A stretch of 64,000 nucleotides of DNA, from NCBI RefSeq assembly GCF_029624655.1, contig NZ_JARRSA010000007.1, positions 1-64,000 of the forward strand. Direction: 5' to 3'. Below, one piece after another: positions 8,367 to 17,455 of this stretch. This DNA is from Roseicyclus salinarum. Its GTDB lineage: Bacteria; Pseudomonadota; Alphaproteobacteria; Rhodobacterales; Rhodobacteraceae. Every line of letters begins with the position of its first letter. The stretch's first letter is position 1. A model generated the notes under the pieces. The model searched no databases, was not told where the DNA came from, and worked only from the letters and a program-made list of their open reading frames with translations. A program made the position numbers and the translations under genes.

Positions 8367-9223
8367 TCCCCGCGCGCGACGTCGGTCTCGTGCTCCTGGT
8401 CGTGCTGGCCTGGGGCACGAACTTCACGGCGATGAAGATCGGGCTCGAGGAGCTTCCGCCGCTCCTGTTCGTGGGGCTGCGCTTCGCCATCCTCACGCCC
8501 CTGATCCTCCTGTTCCCGCGCCCGGCCGGCTGGTGGCCTATCCTCGGCATCGGGGCCTTCATCAACACCGGGCAGTTCGCGTTCCTGTTCAGCGCCATGC
8601 AGGCCGACGTCACGGCGGGCCTCGCCTCGCTCATCCTGCAGAGCCAGGCGCCGCTGACGATCATTCTGGCGGCGCTCGTCTACGGCGAGAGGGTGCGGCG
8701 CGTGCAGGCGGCCGGGATCGGGCTGGCCTGCGCGGGCCTCGCGCTTTTCGGGGTGGCGGGGGGCGGCAACGTGACGACGGCGGGCCTTGGGCTGGTGCTG
8801 TGCGGGGCCCTGTCCTGGGCCTGCGGCAACCTCGTCCTGCGCCGACTTCCGGGCATCGACATGACCGCGCTCTTCATCTGGGCGAGCCTCGTTCCGCCGC
8901 TGCCGATGCTGGCCCTGTCGCTGACCTTCGAGGGGCCGGCCCCGCTGCCAGCGATCGCCGCCCTGTCGGCGCAGGGATGGCTCGCCGTGGGCTACGTCGC
9001 GTTCATCTCCACGGTGCTCGGCTTCTCGATCTGGGGCGCGCTCCTGTCGCGGCACCCGGCCGCCGCGGTCACGCCATTCGCGCTCCTGATACCCGTCGTG
9101 GGCGTGAGCGTCGCGGCCGTCGCTCTGGGAGAGACGATCACCCCGGGAGAGGGCCTCGCCGCCCTCGTCGTTCTCGCCGGCCTCGCGCTCGCGGTCTTCG
9201 GACAACGCCGCCGGAGGCCATGA
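8363..9223 (+). CDS. EamA/DMT-family metabolite exporter, probable CTG start
   Basis: A ten-helix DMT-superfamily transporter of about 286 residues with two EamA repeats (residues 1-135 and 145-280). It is likely to export an amino acid or other small metabolite. There is no ATG or GTG where the family begins. The reading frame LIPARDVGLVLLVVLAWGTNF opens with CTG at 8363, which overlaps the preceding TGA, and GGCGAGG at 8351-8357 is a plausible ribosome site. A GTG at 8390 would remove nine residues and has no ribosome site. So the start is either a rare CTG or a truncated GTG start. Confidence 0.8.
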   Translation: MIPARDVGLVLLVVLAWGTNFTAMKIGLEELPPLLFVGLRFAILTPLILLFPRPAGWWPILGIGAFINTGQFAFLFSAMQADVTAGLASLILQSQAPLTIILAALVYGERVRRVQAAGIGLACAGLALFGVAGGGNVTTAGLGLVLCGALSWACGNLVLRRLPGIDMTALFIWASLVPPLPMLALSLTFEGPAPLPAIAALSAQGWLAVGYVAFISTVLGFSIWGALLSRHPAAAVTPFALLIPVVGVSVAAVALGETITPGEGLAALVVLAGLALAVFGQRRRRP

Positions 9224-9297
9224 CCCGGCCGCGGGGGCCATTGCGCGCGACGCGGGCACGCCACCATATTGGACGCGACGGCATCGGAGACGGCATC

Positions 9298-9930
9298 ATG
9301 GACGGCATCGACGACGAAGGACTGCTGCGCGACGGCCTCGCGCCCGCCGGGCGCGGCCGGGTCCTGCTGATCGCATGCGGGGCACTCGCACACGAGGTCC
9401 TGGCGCTCAAGCGCGCCAACGGATGGGACCATCTCGACCTGCAATGCCTTCCCGCCATCCTGCACAACCACCCCGAAAGGATCCCCGACGCGGTGGAACG
9501 CGCCGTGACAGCCGCCCGGGCCGAAGGTGGCCTCGAGATCTTCGTACTCTACGCCGATTGCGGGACGGGCGGGCTTCTGCAGGCGCGCTGCGCGGCGCTC
9601 GGCGTCGAGATGCTGGAAGGGCCGCATTGCTACAGCTTCCTGGAGGGAAACGCGGATTTCGCCGCGCGCGGCGAGATGACCGCGTTCTATCTGACCGACT
9701 TCCTGGTGCGCCAGTTCGACGCCTTCGTCACACGGCCCCTCGGCCTCGACAGGCACCCCGAGCTGCGTGACATGTATTTCGGGAACTACGAGACGCTCGT
9801 CTACCAGGCGCAGACGGACGATCCCGCCCTGACCGAAAAGGCGCGCGCCTGCGCCGATGCGCTCGGCCTCGCGTTCGAGCGCCGCTTCACGGGCTACGGC
9901 GATCTCGCGGACGCCATGGCGAGGCTCTGA
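9298..9930 (+). CDS. DUF1638 protein, probable accessory of the split methionine synthase
   Basis: A 210-residue soluble protein that fits DUF1638. Conserved cysteines and histidines are visible: Cys27 (LLIACGALAHE), Cys50, HNHPE at 56-60, Cys88 (YADCGTGG) and Cys111 (GPHCYSFLEG), a set that could bind a metal or corrinoid. From memory, mutant fitness work in Phaeobacter tied a DUF1638 gene to the split methionine synthase; its exact role there is unresolved. The start at 9298 has GGAGA eight bases upstream. It ends the rightward run and faces the dehydratase gene across two hairpins. Confidence 0.85.
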   Translation: MDGIDDEGLLRDGLAPAGRGRVLLIACGALAHEVLALKRANGWDHLDLQCLPAILHNHPERIPDAVERAVTAARAEGGLEIFVLYADCGTGGLLQARCAALGVEMLEGPHCYSFLEGNADFAARGEMTAFYLTDFLVRQFDAFVTRPLGLDRHPELRDMYFGNYETLVYQAQTDDPALTEKARACADALGLAFERRFTGYGDLADAMARL

Positions 9931-9989
9931 GCGCGGGGCTCGACGCGCGGTGCGCGCCGACCCGGCGGGGGCCAGCCCCCGCACCCCCG

Positions 9990-10016
9990 GTCAAGGGGGC
10001 CGTCTGCCCCCTTGAC
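9990..10016 (+). terminator. GC hairpin after the DUF1638 gene
   Basis: A perfect 11-bp stem, GTCAAGGGGGC (9990-10000) and GCCCCCTTGAC (10006-10016), with the 5-base loop CGTCT. No T-run follows, so it may stop transcription with help or stabilise the 3' end. Confidence 0.5.
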
Positions 10017-10025
10017 GATCCCCCG

Positions 10026-10086
10026 AGGGTTTATCCGCAAGGATGAAGGAGAGATCGAGCGCCCCTTCATCCTTGCCGGAAAACTC
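10026..10086. repeat. inverted pair of degenerate copies of the dispersed 22-base motif
   Basis: CTTCATCCTTGCCGGAAAAC (10064-10083) and its inverse at 10030-10049 share the outer 11 bases AAGGATGAAGG / CCTTCATCCTT and can form a hairpin between the two convergent genes. Both arms resemble the CTTCATCTTTC-N3-AAATACGC motif found at 2066, 20412 and 55238. Confidence 0.5.
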
Positions 10087-10172
10087 CCGCCGGAGGCATC
10101 AGCGCCGTCGAGGGGCCTTCAGGTCCCGAGACGGCGCTCGCCGCGGCGTCGGCGCAGCCGGCGCCACGCCCC

Positions 10173-11942
10173 TCAGTGGTTGTCGCGCGGCAGGTCGCGG
10201 GCGATGCGCTGGTAGGCCGTCGCGAGCTCGAGGCAGCCGCCATCGGCCAGCTGCCCCACGTGGCGGCGGTAGAGCTCCTGCCACGGCGTCTGGTGGTGCA
10301 GCTCGGGCGGCGTCCAGGCCTCGCGCCGCGCCTCCCATTCCGTCTCGTCGACGAGAGCGTCGAGCGTGGCGGCGGAGAGGTCGAGGCGCACCCGGTCCCC
10401 GGTCCGCAGCAGCGCGAGCCCGCCACCCACGGCAGCCTCGGGCGAGGCGTTCAGGATCGAGGGGCTTTCCGAGGTTCCCGACTGGCGTCCGTCGCCGACG
10501 GTGGGCAGGTGGCGGACACCCTCTCGGATCATGGCGTCGGGCGGCTGCATGTTCACCACCTCCGCCGAGCCGGGATAGCCCACGCAGCCGACGCCGCGGA
10601 TGAACAGGATCGTCGTCTCGTCGATGGCGAGGCTCTCGTCGTTGATGCGGTCGTGGTAGTCCTCGGGGCCCTCGAACACGACCGCCCTGCCCTCGAAGAC
10701 CCCGCCTTCGAGGAAGCGCCGGCGGAAATCCTCGCTGATCACGGAGGTCTTCATCAGCGCGCTGTCGAAGAGGTTGCCGGACAGCACGAGAAAGCCGGCC
10801 TCCTTGCGGATCGGCTGCCCGAAGGACCGGATCACGTCGGTGTCGACGCTCCGCGCGCCGCCGAGCGCCTCGACGAGTTGGAGGCCGGTCGCGGTGCGCA
10901 CGCGCCCGTCGAGCTGCCCCGCCGCGAGCAGCTCGCCCATCACCGCCCGCACGCCGCCCGCACGGAAGAAGCTTTCGCCGAGATATTCGCCCGCGGGCTG
11001 CATGTTGACCAGAAGCGGCAGGTCGCGGCCATGCGTCTGCCAGTCCCTCACGTCGAGCTCCACGCCCGCGTGGCGCGCGATGGCCTGCAGGTGGGGCGGT
11101 GCGTTGGTCGAGCCGCCGATGGCGGTGTTGACCTTGATCGCGTTCAGGAAGGCTTCTCGTGTCAGGATGTCGGACGGTTTCAGGTCCTCCTCGACCATGC
11201 CAACGATCCGGCGCCCGGTGAGATAGGCCATCTCCATGCGCTCGCGGAAGGGCGCGGGGATCGCCGCCGCGCCCGGCAGCGTCATGCCGAGCGCCTCGGC
11301 GAGCGCGTTCATCGTCGAGGCCGTGCCCATCGTGTTGCAGTGCCCGAGCGAGGGCGCGGAGGAGCAGGCGCGCGCCATGAACTCGTCGTAATCGATCTTG
11401 CCCTCGGCGAGCAGCCGCCGGCTTTCCCAGATGATCGTGCCCGAGCCCGCGCGCTTGCCCTGCCACCAGCCGTCCGTCATCGGGCCGCCGTTGAGCGCGA
11501 TGGCCGGCAGGTCCACCGTGGCTGCGCCCATCAGCATGGCGGGCGTGGTCTTGTCGCAGCCGGTGGTGAGAACCACGCCGTCGATCGGGTAGCCGTGAAG
11601 CACCTCCACGAGGCTGAGATACTGCAGGTTGCGGTCAAGGGCCGCCGTGGGGCGCTTGCCCGTCTCCTGGATCGGGTGGACGGGAAACTCCATCGGGATG
11701 CCGCCCGCGTCGCGGATGCCCGCCTTGATCCGGTCCATCAGGAAGACGTGGATCTTGTTGCAGGGCACCAGGTCGGAACCGGTCTGCGCGATGCCGATGA
11801 TCGGACGCTCTGACTGCAGCTCGTCCTTGGTGAAGGTCTGGTTCTGGTAGCGCTCGAGGTAGAGCGCGGTCATGCCCGGATTGTTGGGATTGTCGAACCA
11901 TTCCTGGCTGCGGTAGCGGCGGTTGGCGCGGGTCTTGGACAT
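10173..11942 (-). CDS. IlvD/Edd-family dehydratase, pentonate type (L-arabinonate/D-xylonate dehydratase-like)
   Basis: A 589-residue Fe-S dehydratase that removes water from a sugar acid to give a 2-keto-3-deoxy acid. Cluster/metal cysteines are at Cys61 (VPCNKIH), Cys129 (TTGCDKTTPAMLMG) and Cys202 (GHCNTMGTASTMN), the spacing of the crystallised xylonate and arabinonate dehydratases. SGTSESPSILNASPEA near the C-terminus also fits the pentonate branch rather than valine-pathway IlvD. The N-terminus MSKTRANRRYRSQEWFDNP is typical. No other pentose gene is next to it, so the substrate is not settled by context. Confidence 0.9.
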   Translation of the reverse strand: MSKTRANRRYRSQEWFDNPNNPGMTALYLERYQNQTFTKDELQSERPIIGIAQTGSDLVPCNKIHVFLMDRIKAGIRDAGGIPMEFPVHPIQETGKRPTAALDRNLQYLSLVEVLHGYPIDGVVLTTGCDKTTPAMLMGAATVDLPAIALNGGPMTDGWWQGKRAGSGTIIWESRRLLAEGKIDYDEFMARACSSAPSLGHCNTMGTASTMNALAEALGMTLPGAAAIPAPFRERMEMAYLTGRRIVGMVEEDLKPSDILTREAFLNAIKVNTAIGGSTNAPPHLQAIARHAGVELDVRDWQTHGRDLPLLVNMQPAGEYLGESFFRAGGVRAVMGELLAAGQLDGRVRTATGLQLVEALGGARSVDTDVIRSFGQPIRKEAGFLVLSGNLFDSALMKTSVISEDFRRRFLEGGVFEGRAVVFEGPEDYHDRINDESLAIDETTILFIRGVGCVGYPGSAEVVNMQPPDAMIREGVRHLPTVGDGRQSGTSESPSILNASPEAAVGGGLALLRTGDRVRLDLSAATLDALVDETEWEARREAWTPPELHHQTPWQELYRRHVGQLADGGCLELATAYQRIARDLPRDNH

Positions 11943-12106
11943 CGCTCGGTTCCACATGTTGAAACTTGAGGCCGAATATTGGGACGGCTAGCGCAAGTCT
12001 TACGCAGCGCGGGGGGCCATCACAAGCCCCGCGCCCGGACCCGCTTGAGGCAAATCAATTCCAGGCGTGGGCGAATCTGCGAAACCTCTCCGGAGAGGCA
12101 CGCGAC

Positions 12107-12814
12107 ATGGTCCAATTCGTCTTCCGCACGGAAGCGTTGCGCAAATCCTACGATACGGGCGGGGTGCAGGTGCACGCGCTCGCCGGCGTGGACCTCGAGC
12201 TCTACGCGGGCGAGCTGGCCGTGCTTCTGGGCGCGTCAGGCTCGGGGAAGTCGACGCTTCTCAACATCCTCGGGGGCCTCGATCACGGCAGCTCCGGTCG
12301 GGTCTGGTTCCGCGATCTCGAGCTGACCGGCCTCGGCGACAGGGCGCTCACGCGCTACCGGCGCGACCATGTCGGCTTCGTCTTCCAGTTCTACAACCTC
12401 GTCCCCTCGCTGAGTGCGCGCGAGAACGTGCAGCTCGTCACCGACGTCGCGGCCGCGCCGATGCAGCCGGGCGAGGCGCTGGAGATGGTGGGGCTGAAGC
12501 ACCGGCTCGACCATTTCCCGGCCGAACTGTCGGGCGGAGAGCAGCAGCGCGTCGCCATCGCGCGCGCCATCGCGAAGCGCCCCGAGGTGCTTCTGTGCGA
12601 CGAACCCACGGGCGCGCTCGACAGCCGGACGGGGGTGCAGGTGCTGGAGGTTCTGAAGGAGATCAACGACACCCTCGGCACGTCCACCGTCGTCATCACC
12701 CACAACGCCGGCATCCAGGCGATGGCGCACCGGGTCGTGCGACTGGCCGACGGCAGGGTGGAGGGCGTGCAGGTGAACGAAACGCGCGTGGCCCCGCGCG
12801 AAATCACGTGGTGA
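12107..12814 (+). CDS. ABC exporter ATP-binding protein (LolD/MacB-type)
   Basis: A 235-residue ATPase with Walker [11 protein letters not shown]-loop [10 protein letters not shown], signature LSGGEQQR, Walker [13 protein letters not shown] and the switch His in VITHN. Start at [16 protein letters not shown] is preceded by CGGAGAGG; 47 in-frame codons upstream are in the divergent promoter region and look non-coding. It energises the FtsX permease encoded four bases downstream, with the HlyD adaptor third. Such three-gene sets belong to the DevBCA/MacB-like exporters. The cargo is unknown. Confidence 0.93.
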   Translation: MVQFVFRTEALRKSYDTGGVQVHALAGVDLELYAGELAVLLGASGSGKSTLLNILGGLDHGSSGRVWFRDLELTGLGDRALTRYRRDHVGFVFQFYNLVPSLSARENVQLVTDVAAAPMQPGEALEMVGLKHRLDHFPAELSGGEQQRVAIARAIAKRPEVLLCDEPTGALDSRTGVQVLEVLKEINDTLGTSTVVITHNAGIQAMAHRVVRLADGRVEGVQVNETRVAPREITW

Positions 12815-12818
12815 GGCG

Positions 12819-15176
12819 ATGCGCGCGCTGGACAAGAAACTGGTGCGGAATTTCGGGCGGCTCTGGCTGCAGGGGCTGGCCATCGCGATGGTTCTGGCCT
12901 GCGGCGTCGCGATCCTGTTGACGGCCTTCGGCATGAACACCGCGCTGACCGACACGCGCGACGCCTATTACGAGCGCAACCGCTTCGCCGACATCTTCGC
13001 CGAGGCCAAGCGCGCGCCCCTCACGCTGGTGTCCGAGATCGCCGCGATCCCCGGCGTCTACGCGGCCGAGGCGCGGGTCGAAGGCGCCGCGATCCTCGAC
13101 CTGCCCGGCCGGGAGGAGGTCGCGATGGGGCGGATCCTGTCGTGGCCCGCCGACGACGCGCCGCTGCTGAACGCGCCGGTGCTTCAGACGGGCACCTATC
13201 CCGAGGCCTCCGGCGACGTGATGGTGACGACGACCTTCGCGGACGCAAATGGCTTCGCCGTGGGCGACGTCTTCCACGCCAACATCAACGGCCAACGGCG
13301 CGCGCTGACGATCACGGGCACGGCGCAGTCGCCGGAGTTCATCTACACGATCGGTCCCGGCGCGCTGATGCCCGACAACGAGGGATACGGCATCCTGTGG
13401 ATGAGCCGGGCCACGGTCGCGGCCGCCTACGACATGGCGGGCGCATTCAACCACGTCGCGCTCAGGATCAGCCGCGTGGCGGACCCGCAGGACGTCATGG
13501 ACCGCCTCGACGCCATTCTCGACGCCTATGGCGGCCTCGGCGCCTACGACCGGTCCTCGCAGGTGAGCGACAGCTTCGTGTCGGCCGAGATCGACCAGCT
13601 GCGCGGCATGGCGATGGTCGTGCCGCCGATCTTCTTCGCCATCTCCGCCTTCCTCGTCGGCATGGTGATCAGCCGGATCGTGACCCTCGACCGGTCGGAG
13701 ATCGGGCTGTTCAAGGCGCTTGGCTACACCGACGTGGAGGTCTGTCTGCACTACCTCCTGCTCGCAGCGATGATCGCGCTTCTGGGCATCGTGATCGGCT
13801 GGGGCCTCGGGACCGTCCTCGCGCGGCTGATGGCCATGCAATACGCGCGCTTCTTCGAATTCCCCTATCTCATCTTCCGCGTGCCGCTCTGGGTCTACGC
13901 CATGTCGGGGCTGATCGCGCTTCTGACGACGATGCTGGGCTCGGCGCGGGCGGCGCTGATGGCCGCGCGCCTCGCGCCCGCCATCGCGATGCAGCCCCCG
14001 GCGCCCCCGATGTTCCGCCAAAGCGCGCTCGACCGGCTGATGGGCCGCGCCCGCCTGCGCCAGACGACGATCATGGTCCTGCGCAGCATCGTCAGGTGGC
14101 CGGTGCGCAGCGTCCTGACCGCCGCGGGCCTCGGCGCGGCGACCTCGGCCGTCATCGCCTCGGGCTTCATGTACGGCGCGCTCAACCATATCATCGACGT
14201 GGCCTTCAACCAGACCTACAGGCAGGACGCGATGATCATGTTCACGCAGGACCTGCCCCGGACCGCCCTGCCCGAGGTCGCCCGGCTGCCCGGCGTCCTG
14301 CAGGTGGAGCCGCAGCAATTCCATTCCGCGACGCTGCGCAACGGCCCCCGCGAGAAGCGTGTCGCGCTCGAGGCGCGGCCGGAGAATGCCACGCTCAGCC
14401 GCGTGATCGGCGCCGATGGCCGCCCGATCGTCGCGCCGCCGGGCGGGCTTCTTCTGTCGACGCGGCTGGCCGAGCAGCTGGAGCTGCGCGTCGGCGACGC
14501 GGTGGAGGTCGAATTCATGACCGGCCGCAGGGAAACGCACGAGATGACGGTGACGGGCCTCGTGGAGCAGTATCTCGGCCTCGGCGCCTATGCCGACATC
14601 GACTTTCTCGACGCACGGTTCCGCCGCTCGGACCGGATGTCGGTCGCCAACGTGCTGATCGATCCCGACGCGCTCGGCGATCTTCACCGGACGCTGCAGG
14701 AGACGCCGGCGCTGGCGGGCCTGATCCTGATGAACGAGAACCGCCGCGCCTTCGAGGACACCATCAGCCAGAACATCGTCGTGGTGAACGCGGTCTATGC
14801 GGGCATCGCCATCCTGATCACCGTGGGCGTGACCTACAACGGCGCGCGCATCCAGTTGTCCGAGCGTGCGCGCGAGCTGGCGAGCCTTCGCATCCTCGGC
14901 TTCAGCCGGGCCGAGGTCTCGTCGGTGCTGGTCGGCGAGATCATGCTGGTGGCCATCCTGGCCCAGCCGCTGGGATGGCTGATGGGGGCATGGATCGCGA
15001 CCGCGATGTCCAACAGCTTCACGTCGGACCTCTACGCGATCCCGCTGGTGCTCGACCCGGCGGTCTTCGCGCGCGCCAGCCTGATCGTGCTGTTCGCGAG
15101 CTTCGCGTCCGTGATGCTGGTCCGGCGGCGCATCGACCGGATGGACCTGGTGGCCGTCATGAAGACCAGGGAATGA
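12819..15176 (+). CDS. FtsX-family ABC transporter permease
   Basis: A 785-residue permease with two FtsX-type halves. Helix 1 is at about 17-40, then a large periplasmic domain (45-250), three helices at about 268-380, a second anchor near 430, a second periplasmic domain (455-640) and three closing helices (about 650-765). DRSEIGLFKALGYTD and ERARELASLRILGFSRAEV are the cytoplasmic coupling segments of the two halves. The length fits the duplicated MacB/LolCE-like exporter permeases. It lies between its ATPase and HlyD partner. Confidence 0.92.
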   Translation: MRALDKKLVRNFGRLWLQGLAIAMVLACGVAILLTAFGMNTALTDTRDAYYERNRFADIFAEAKRAPLTLVSEIAAIPGVYAAEARVEGAAILDLPGREEVAMGRILSWPADDAPLLNAPVLQTGTYPEASGDVMVTTTFADANGFAVGDVFHANINGQRRALTITGTAQSPEFIYTIGPGALMPDNEGYGILWMSRATVAAAYDMAGAFNHVALRISRVADPQDVMDRLDAILDAYGGLGAYDRSSQVSDSFVSAEIDQLRGMAMVVPPIFFAISAFLVGMVISRIVTLDRSEIGLFKALGYTDVEVCLHYLLLAAMIALLGIVIGWGLGTVLARLMAMQYARFFEFPYLIFRVPLWVYAMSGLIALLTTMLGSARAALMAARLAPAIAMQPPAPPMFRQSALDRLMGRARLRQTTIMVLRSIVRWPVRSVLTAAGLGAATSAVIASGFMYGALNHIIDVAFNQTYRQDAMIMFTQDLPRTALPEVARLPGVLQVEPQQFHSATLRNGPREKRVALEARPENATLSRVIGADGRPIVAPPGGLLLSTRLAEQLELRVGDAVEVEFMTGRRETHEMTVTGLVEQYLGLGAYADIDFLDARFRRSDRMSVANVLIDPDALGDLHRTLQETPALAGLILMNENRRAFEDTISQNIVVVNAVYAGIAILITVGVTYNGARIQLSERARELASLRILGFSRAEVSSVLVGEIMLVAILAQPLGWLMGAWIATAMSNSFTSDLYAIPLVLDPAVFARASLIVLFASFASVMLVRRRIDRMDLVAVMKTRE

Positions 15177-15195
15177 AGTCAGGGGAGTGATCGAA

Positions 15196-16407
15196 ATGGC
15201 CTGGAGCGTCAGAACCGTGGGCCTCGGCCTTGCAGGCGTCGCCCTGATCGGGGGGCTCGGATATGTCGCCTTCCGGGAGGACGCGGTCGCCGTGGACCTC
15301 GTCGAGGTCGCGCGCGGGCCGATGCAGGTGACGATCGACGCCGACGGCCAGACCCGCATCGAGGACCTCTACGAGGTGGCCAGCCCGATCACCGGGACCG
15401 CGCGGCGCGCCCCCGTGGAGGTCGGCGATCCCGTCGTCGCGGGCGAAACCGTGGTCGCGAGGGTCGAGCCGGTCAGCCCCTCGCTTCTGGATGCCCGCGC
15501 CCGCGCGCAGGCCGAGGCGTCCGTGGCCGAGGCGCAGGCAGCGCTCGACGTCGCGCGCTCGGAATTGCGCCGGACCGAGGAGGAGGAGGAGTTCGCCCGC
15601 CTCCAGTTCGACCGCACGCAGACGCTGGTCGATCGCGGCGTGTCGACCCTGACGCAGATGGAGACGGCCGCCCAGCGCCTTGCCGTCGCCGATGCCGCCG
15701 TCGCAGCCGCGCGCTCGCGGCTGGCCATGTCCGAGGGCGCGCTGGAGCGGGCGGAGGCCGCGCTTGTCGGCCCCGAGGGCGGCGCGGCGGTGGCGAACGA
15801 TTGCTGCGTCACGCTGACCTCGCCTGCTGACGGGGTGGTCCTGTCCATCGGCACGATCAGCGAGCACCCGGTGCAGGCGGGCGCGCCGCTGGTGACGGTC
15901 GGCGATCCGCGCGACCTCGAGATCGTGGCCGACCTTCTGTCGTCGGACGCCGTGCGCATCGGGCCGGGCACCCGCGCCATCGTGGAACGCTGGGGCGGCC
16001 CCGACGCGCTCGAGGCGGTGCTGCGCCGGATCGAGCCCGCCGCCGAGACGCGCGTCTCCTCGCTCGGCATCGAAGAGCAGCGCGTGGACGCCATCTTCAC
16101 GATCGAAAGCCCGCCCGAGGCCCGCCCCGGCCTCGGCCACGGCTTCTCGGTCTTCCTCAGGATCGTGGAATGGGAAAGCCCCGACGCGCTTCAGGTCCCG
16201 CTCGGCGCGCTGTTCCGGCGGCAGGCGGACTGGGCGGTCTTCGTGGTGGAGGACGGCGTCGCCCGCGAACGGACCGTGACCGTGGGGCGGCGCGGGCAGC
16301 GCACGGCGCAGATCACCGGCGGCCTCGAGGCGGGCGACCTGATCGTGACGCATCCCGGCGACAGCGTGGCCGACGGGGTGAAGATCGTGGACCGCTCCAC
16401 GCTCTGA
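15196..16407 (+). CDS. HlyD-family periplasmic adaptor
   Basis: A 403-residue membrane-fusion protein. It has an N-terminal anchor (about residues 8-27), a lipoyl-like half at 55-95 (ITGTARRAPVEVGDPVVAGE), a helical hairpin rich in Ala/Glu/Arg at 100-190, the second lipoyl half around 208-235 (TSPADGVVLSIG) and a beta-barrel region. A GTG at 15187 opens the frame three codons earlier, but AGGGGAG at 15181-15187 is correctly spaced only for the ATG at 15196, which I take as the start. A Cys-Cys pair (NDCCVTL) is unusual but probably incidental. Confidence 0.9.
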   Translation: MAWSVRTVGLGLAGVALIGGLGYVAFREDAVAVDLVEVARGPMQVTIDADGQTRIEDLYEVASPITGTARRAPVEVGDPVVAGETVVARVEPVSPSLLDARARAQAEASVAEAQAALDVARSELRRTEEEEEFARLQFDRTQTLVDRGVSTLTQMETAAQRLAVADAAVAAARSRLAMSEGALERAEAALVGPEGGAAVANDCCVTLTSPADGVVLSIGTISEHPVQAGAPLVTVGDPRDLEIVADLLSSDAVRIGPGTRAIVERWGGPDALEAVLRRIEPAAETRVSSLGIEEQRVDAIFTIESPPEARPGLGHGFSVFLRIVEWESPDALQVPLGALFRRQADWAVFVVEDGVARERTVTVGRRGQRTAQITGGLEAGDLIVTHPGDSVADGVKIVDRSTL

Positions 16408-16426
16408 CGTCGGCGCGGGCCGCGCC

Positions 16427-16633
16427 TCAGATCATCGGAAGCGCCTTGCGCACGAGATCGTCGAGATCCGCGCAGCCATCCCTCCGCGCGTGGGCCTTGA
16501 GTTCCTCGCGCATCTCGGGGCCCCAGAAGTCCTTCAGGTGGGCTGCCACCCGCTCGGCCTTGTCGGGGCAGGGCTGCGTCGCGAAGAAGGTCGCGATCTG
16601 GTTGGCCATGCGGACGAGTTTGTCATGCGACAT
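16427..16633 (-). CDS. fdsD: NAD-dependent formate dehydrogenase subunit delta
   Basis: A 68-residue protein matching FdsD: MSHDKLVRMANQIATFF, then HLKDFWGPEMREEL, the conserved centre of this small subunit needed for assembly or stability of the FdsABG complex. It is last in the operon and its ATG lies inside the end of fdhD (11-base overlap), so it is coupled to it. It converges on the HlyD gene. Confidence 0.9.
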   Translation of the reverse strand: MSHDKLVRMANQIATFFATQPCPDKAERVAAHLKDFWGPEMREELKAHARRDGCADLDDLVRKALPMI

Positions 16634-17453
16634 CGCTTCTGCACTCCGTGATCCGCTCGGGATGGGAAAAGACCTCGACCGCGTCGCCCCGCGCGAAGGC
16701 CGCGATCGTGATGCCGGCCGCATCGGCCAGCCGCAGCGCATGGGCCGTGGGGGCCGAGACCGAAAGGACGGTGCCCGCGCCGGCCATCGCCGCCTTCTGC
16801 ACCATGTCGACCGACACCCGGCTGGTCAGCACGAACGCGCCCGACGCCGCCGCGACGCCCTCGCGCGCGAGCGCGCCGATCAGCTTGTCGAGGGCGTTGT
16901 GCCTGCCCACGTCCTCGCGTGCGTGCGTGATGCCCCGCCCCGGCTGCACGAAGCCCGCGCCGTGGACCGCGCGCGTCAGGTCATGAAGCGGCTGGTGCGC
17001 CCTGAGCGCCTCGGCCGCGCGCACCAGCTCCTCGCGCCCGAACCGCGCGCCGCCCAGAACCTCCGGCAGGGGCCGCACCGCCTCGGCGAGGCTGTCGATC
17101 CCGCAGAGGCCGCAGCCCACCGGGCCCAGCATCGCCCGCCGCCGCGCGCCCAGCGCCTCGGCCAGCGCCTCGGCGACCCAAAGCCGCGCCTCGATACCGC
17201 CGGGCAGTTCGACCGCCTCGACGCTCTCGATCTGGTCCACGCGCGCCACGATCCCCTCGCTCAGCGCGAAGCCCGTGGCGAAGTCCCCTATGTCTGCGGG
17301 CGTGGCCATCATCACCGCCTGCGTCGAGCCGTTCACCGTGATCGCGACGGGCGTCTCCTCGGGCAGCGCGCGCGTGACGTCGCGCCGGCCGCCGCCGGCC
17401 AGCGCGGTGCCGAGGACGCCCGACGACGCCCGCGCGCGGGGGCCTCCGGCCAT
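16623..17453 (-). CDS. fdhD: formate dehydrogenase accessory sulfurtransferase FdhD/FdsC
   Basis: FdhD passes sulfur to the bis-MGD molybdenum cofactor before it is inserted in formate dehydrogenase. The 276-residue protein has the redox/sulfur-carrying pair Cys114-x-x-Cys117 in PVGCGLCGID, followed by ITHAREDVGRHNALDKLIG and SRVSVDMVQKAAMAG, all family hallmarks. Start at MAGGPRAR lies two bases after the fdsA stop. In Rhodobacter operons this gene is called fdsC. Confidence 0.93.
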   Translation of the reverse strand: MAGGPRARASSGVLGTALAGGGRRDVTRALPEETPVAITVNGSTQAVMMATPADIGDFATGFALSEGIVARVDQIESVEAVELPGGIEARLWVAEALAEALGARRRAMLGPVGCGLCGIDSLAEAVRPLPEVLGGARFGREELVRAAEALRAHQPLHDLTRAVHGAGFVQPGRGITHAREDVGRHNALDKLIGALAREGVAAASGAFVLTSRVSVDMVQKAAMAGAGTVLSVSAPTAHALRLADAAGITIAAFARGDAVEVFSHPERITECRSDVA

Positions 17454-17455
17454 GC

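Noticed and set aside
12804-15359. An 850-codon minus-strand frame opposite the FtsX permease
   Set aside because: Composition (His, Arg, Asp, Gln) is that of a shadow; the plus strand gives a complete permease coupled to its ATPase and adaptor.
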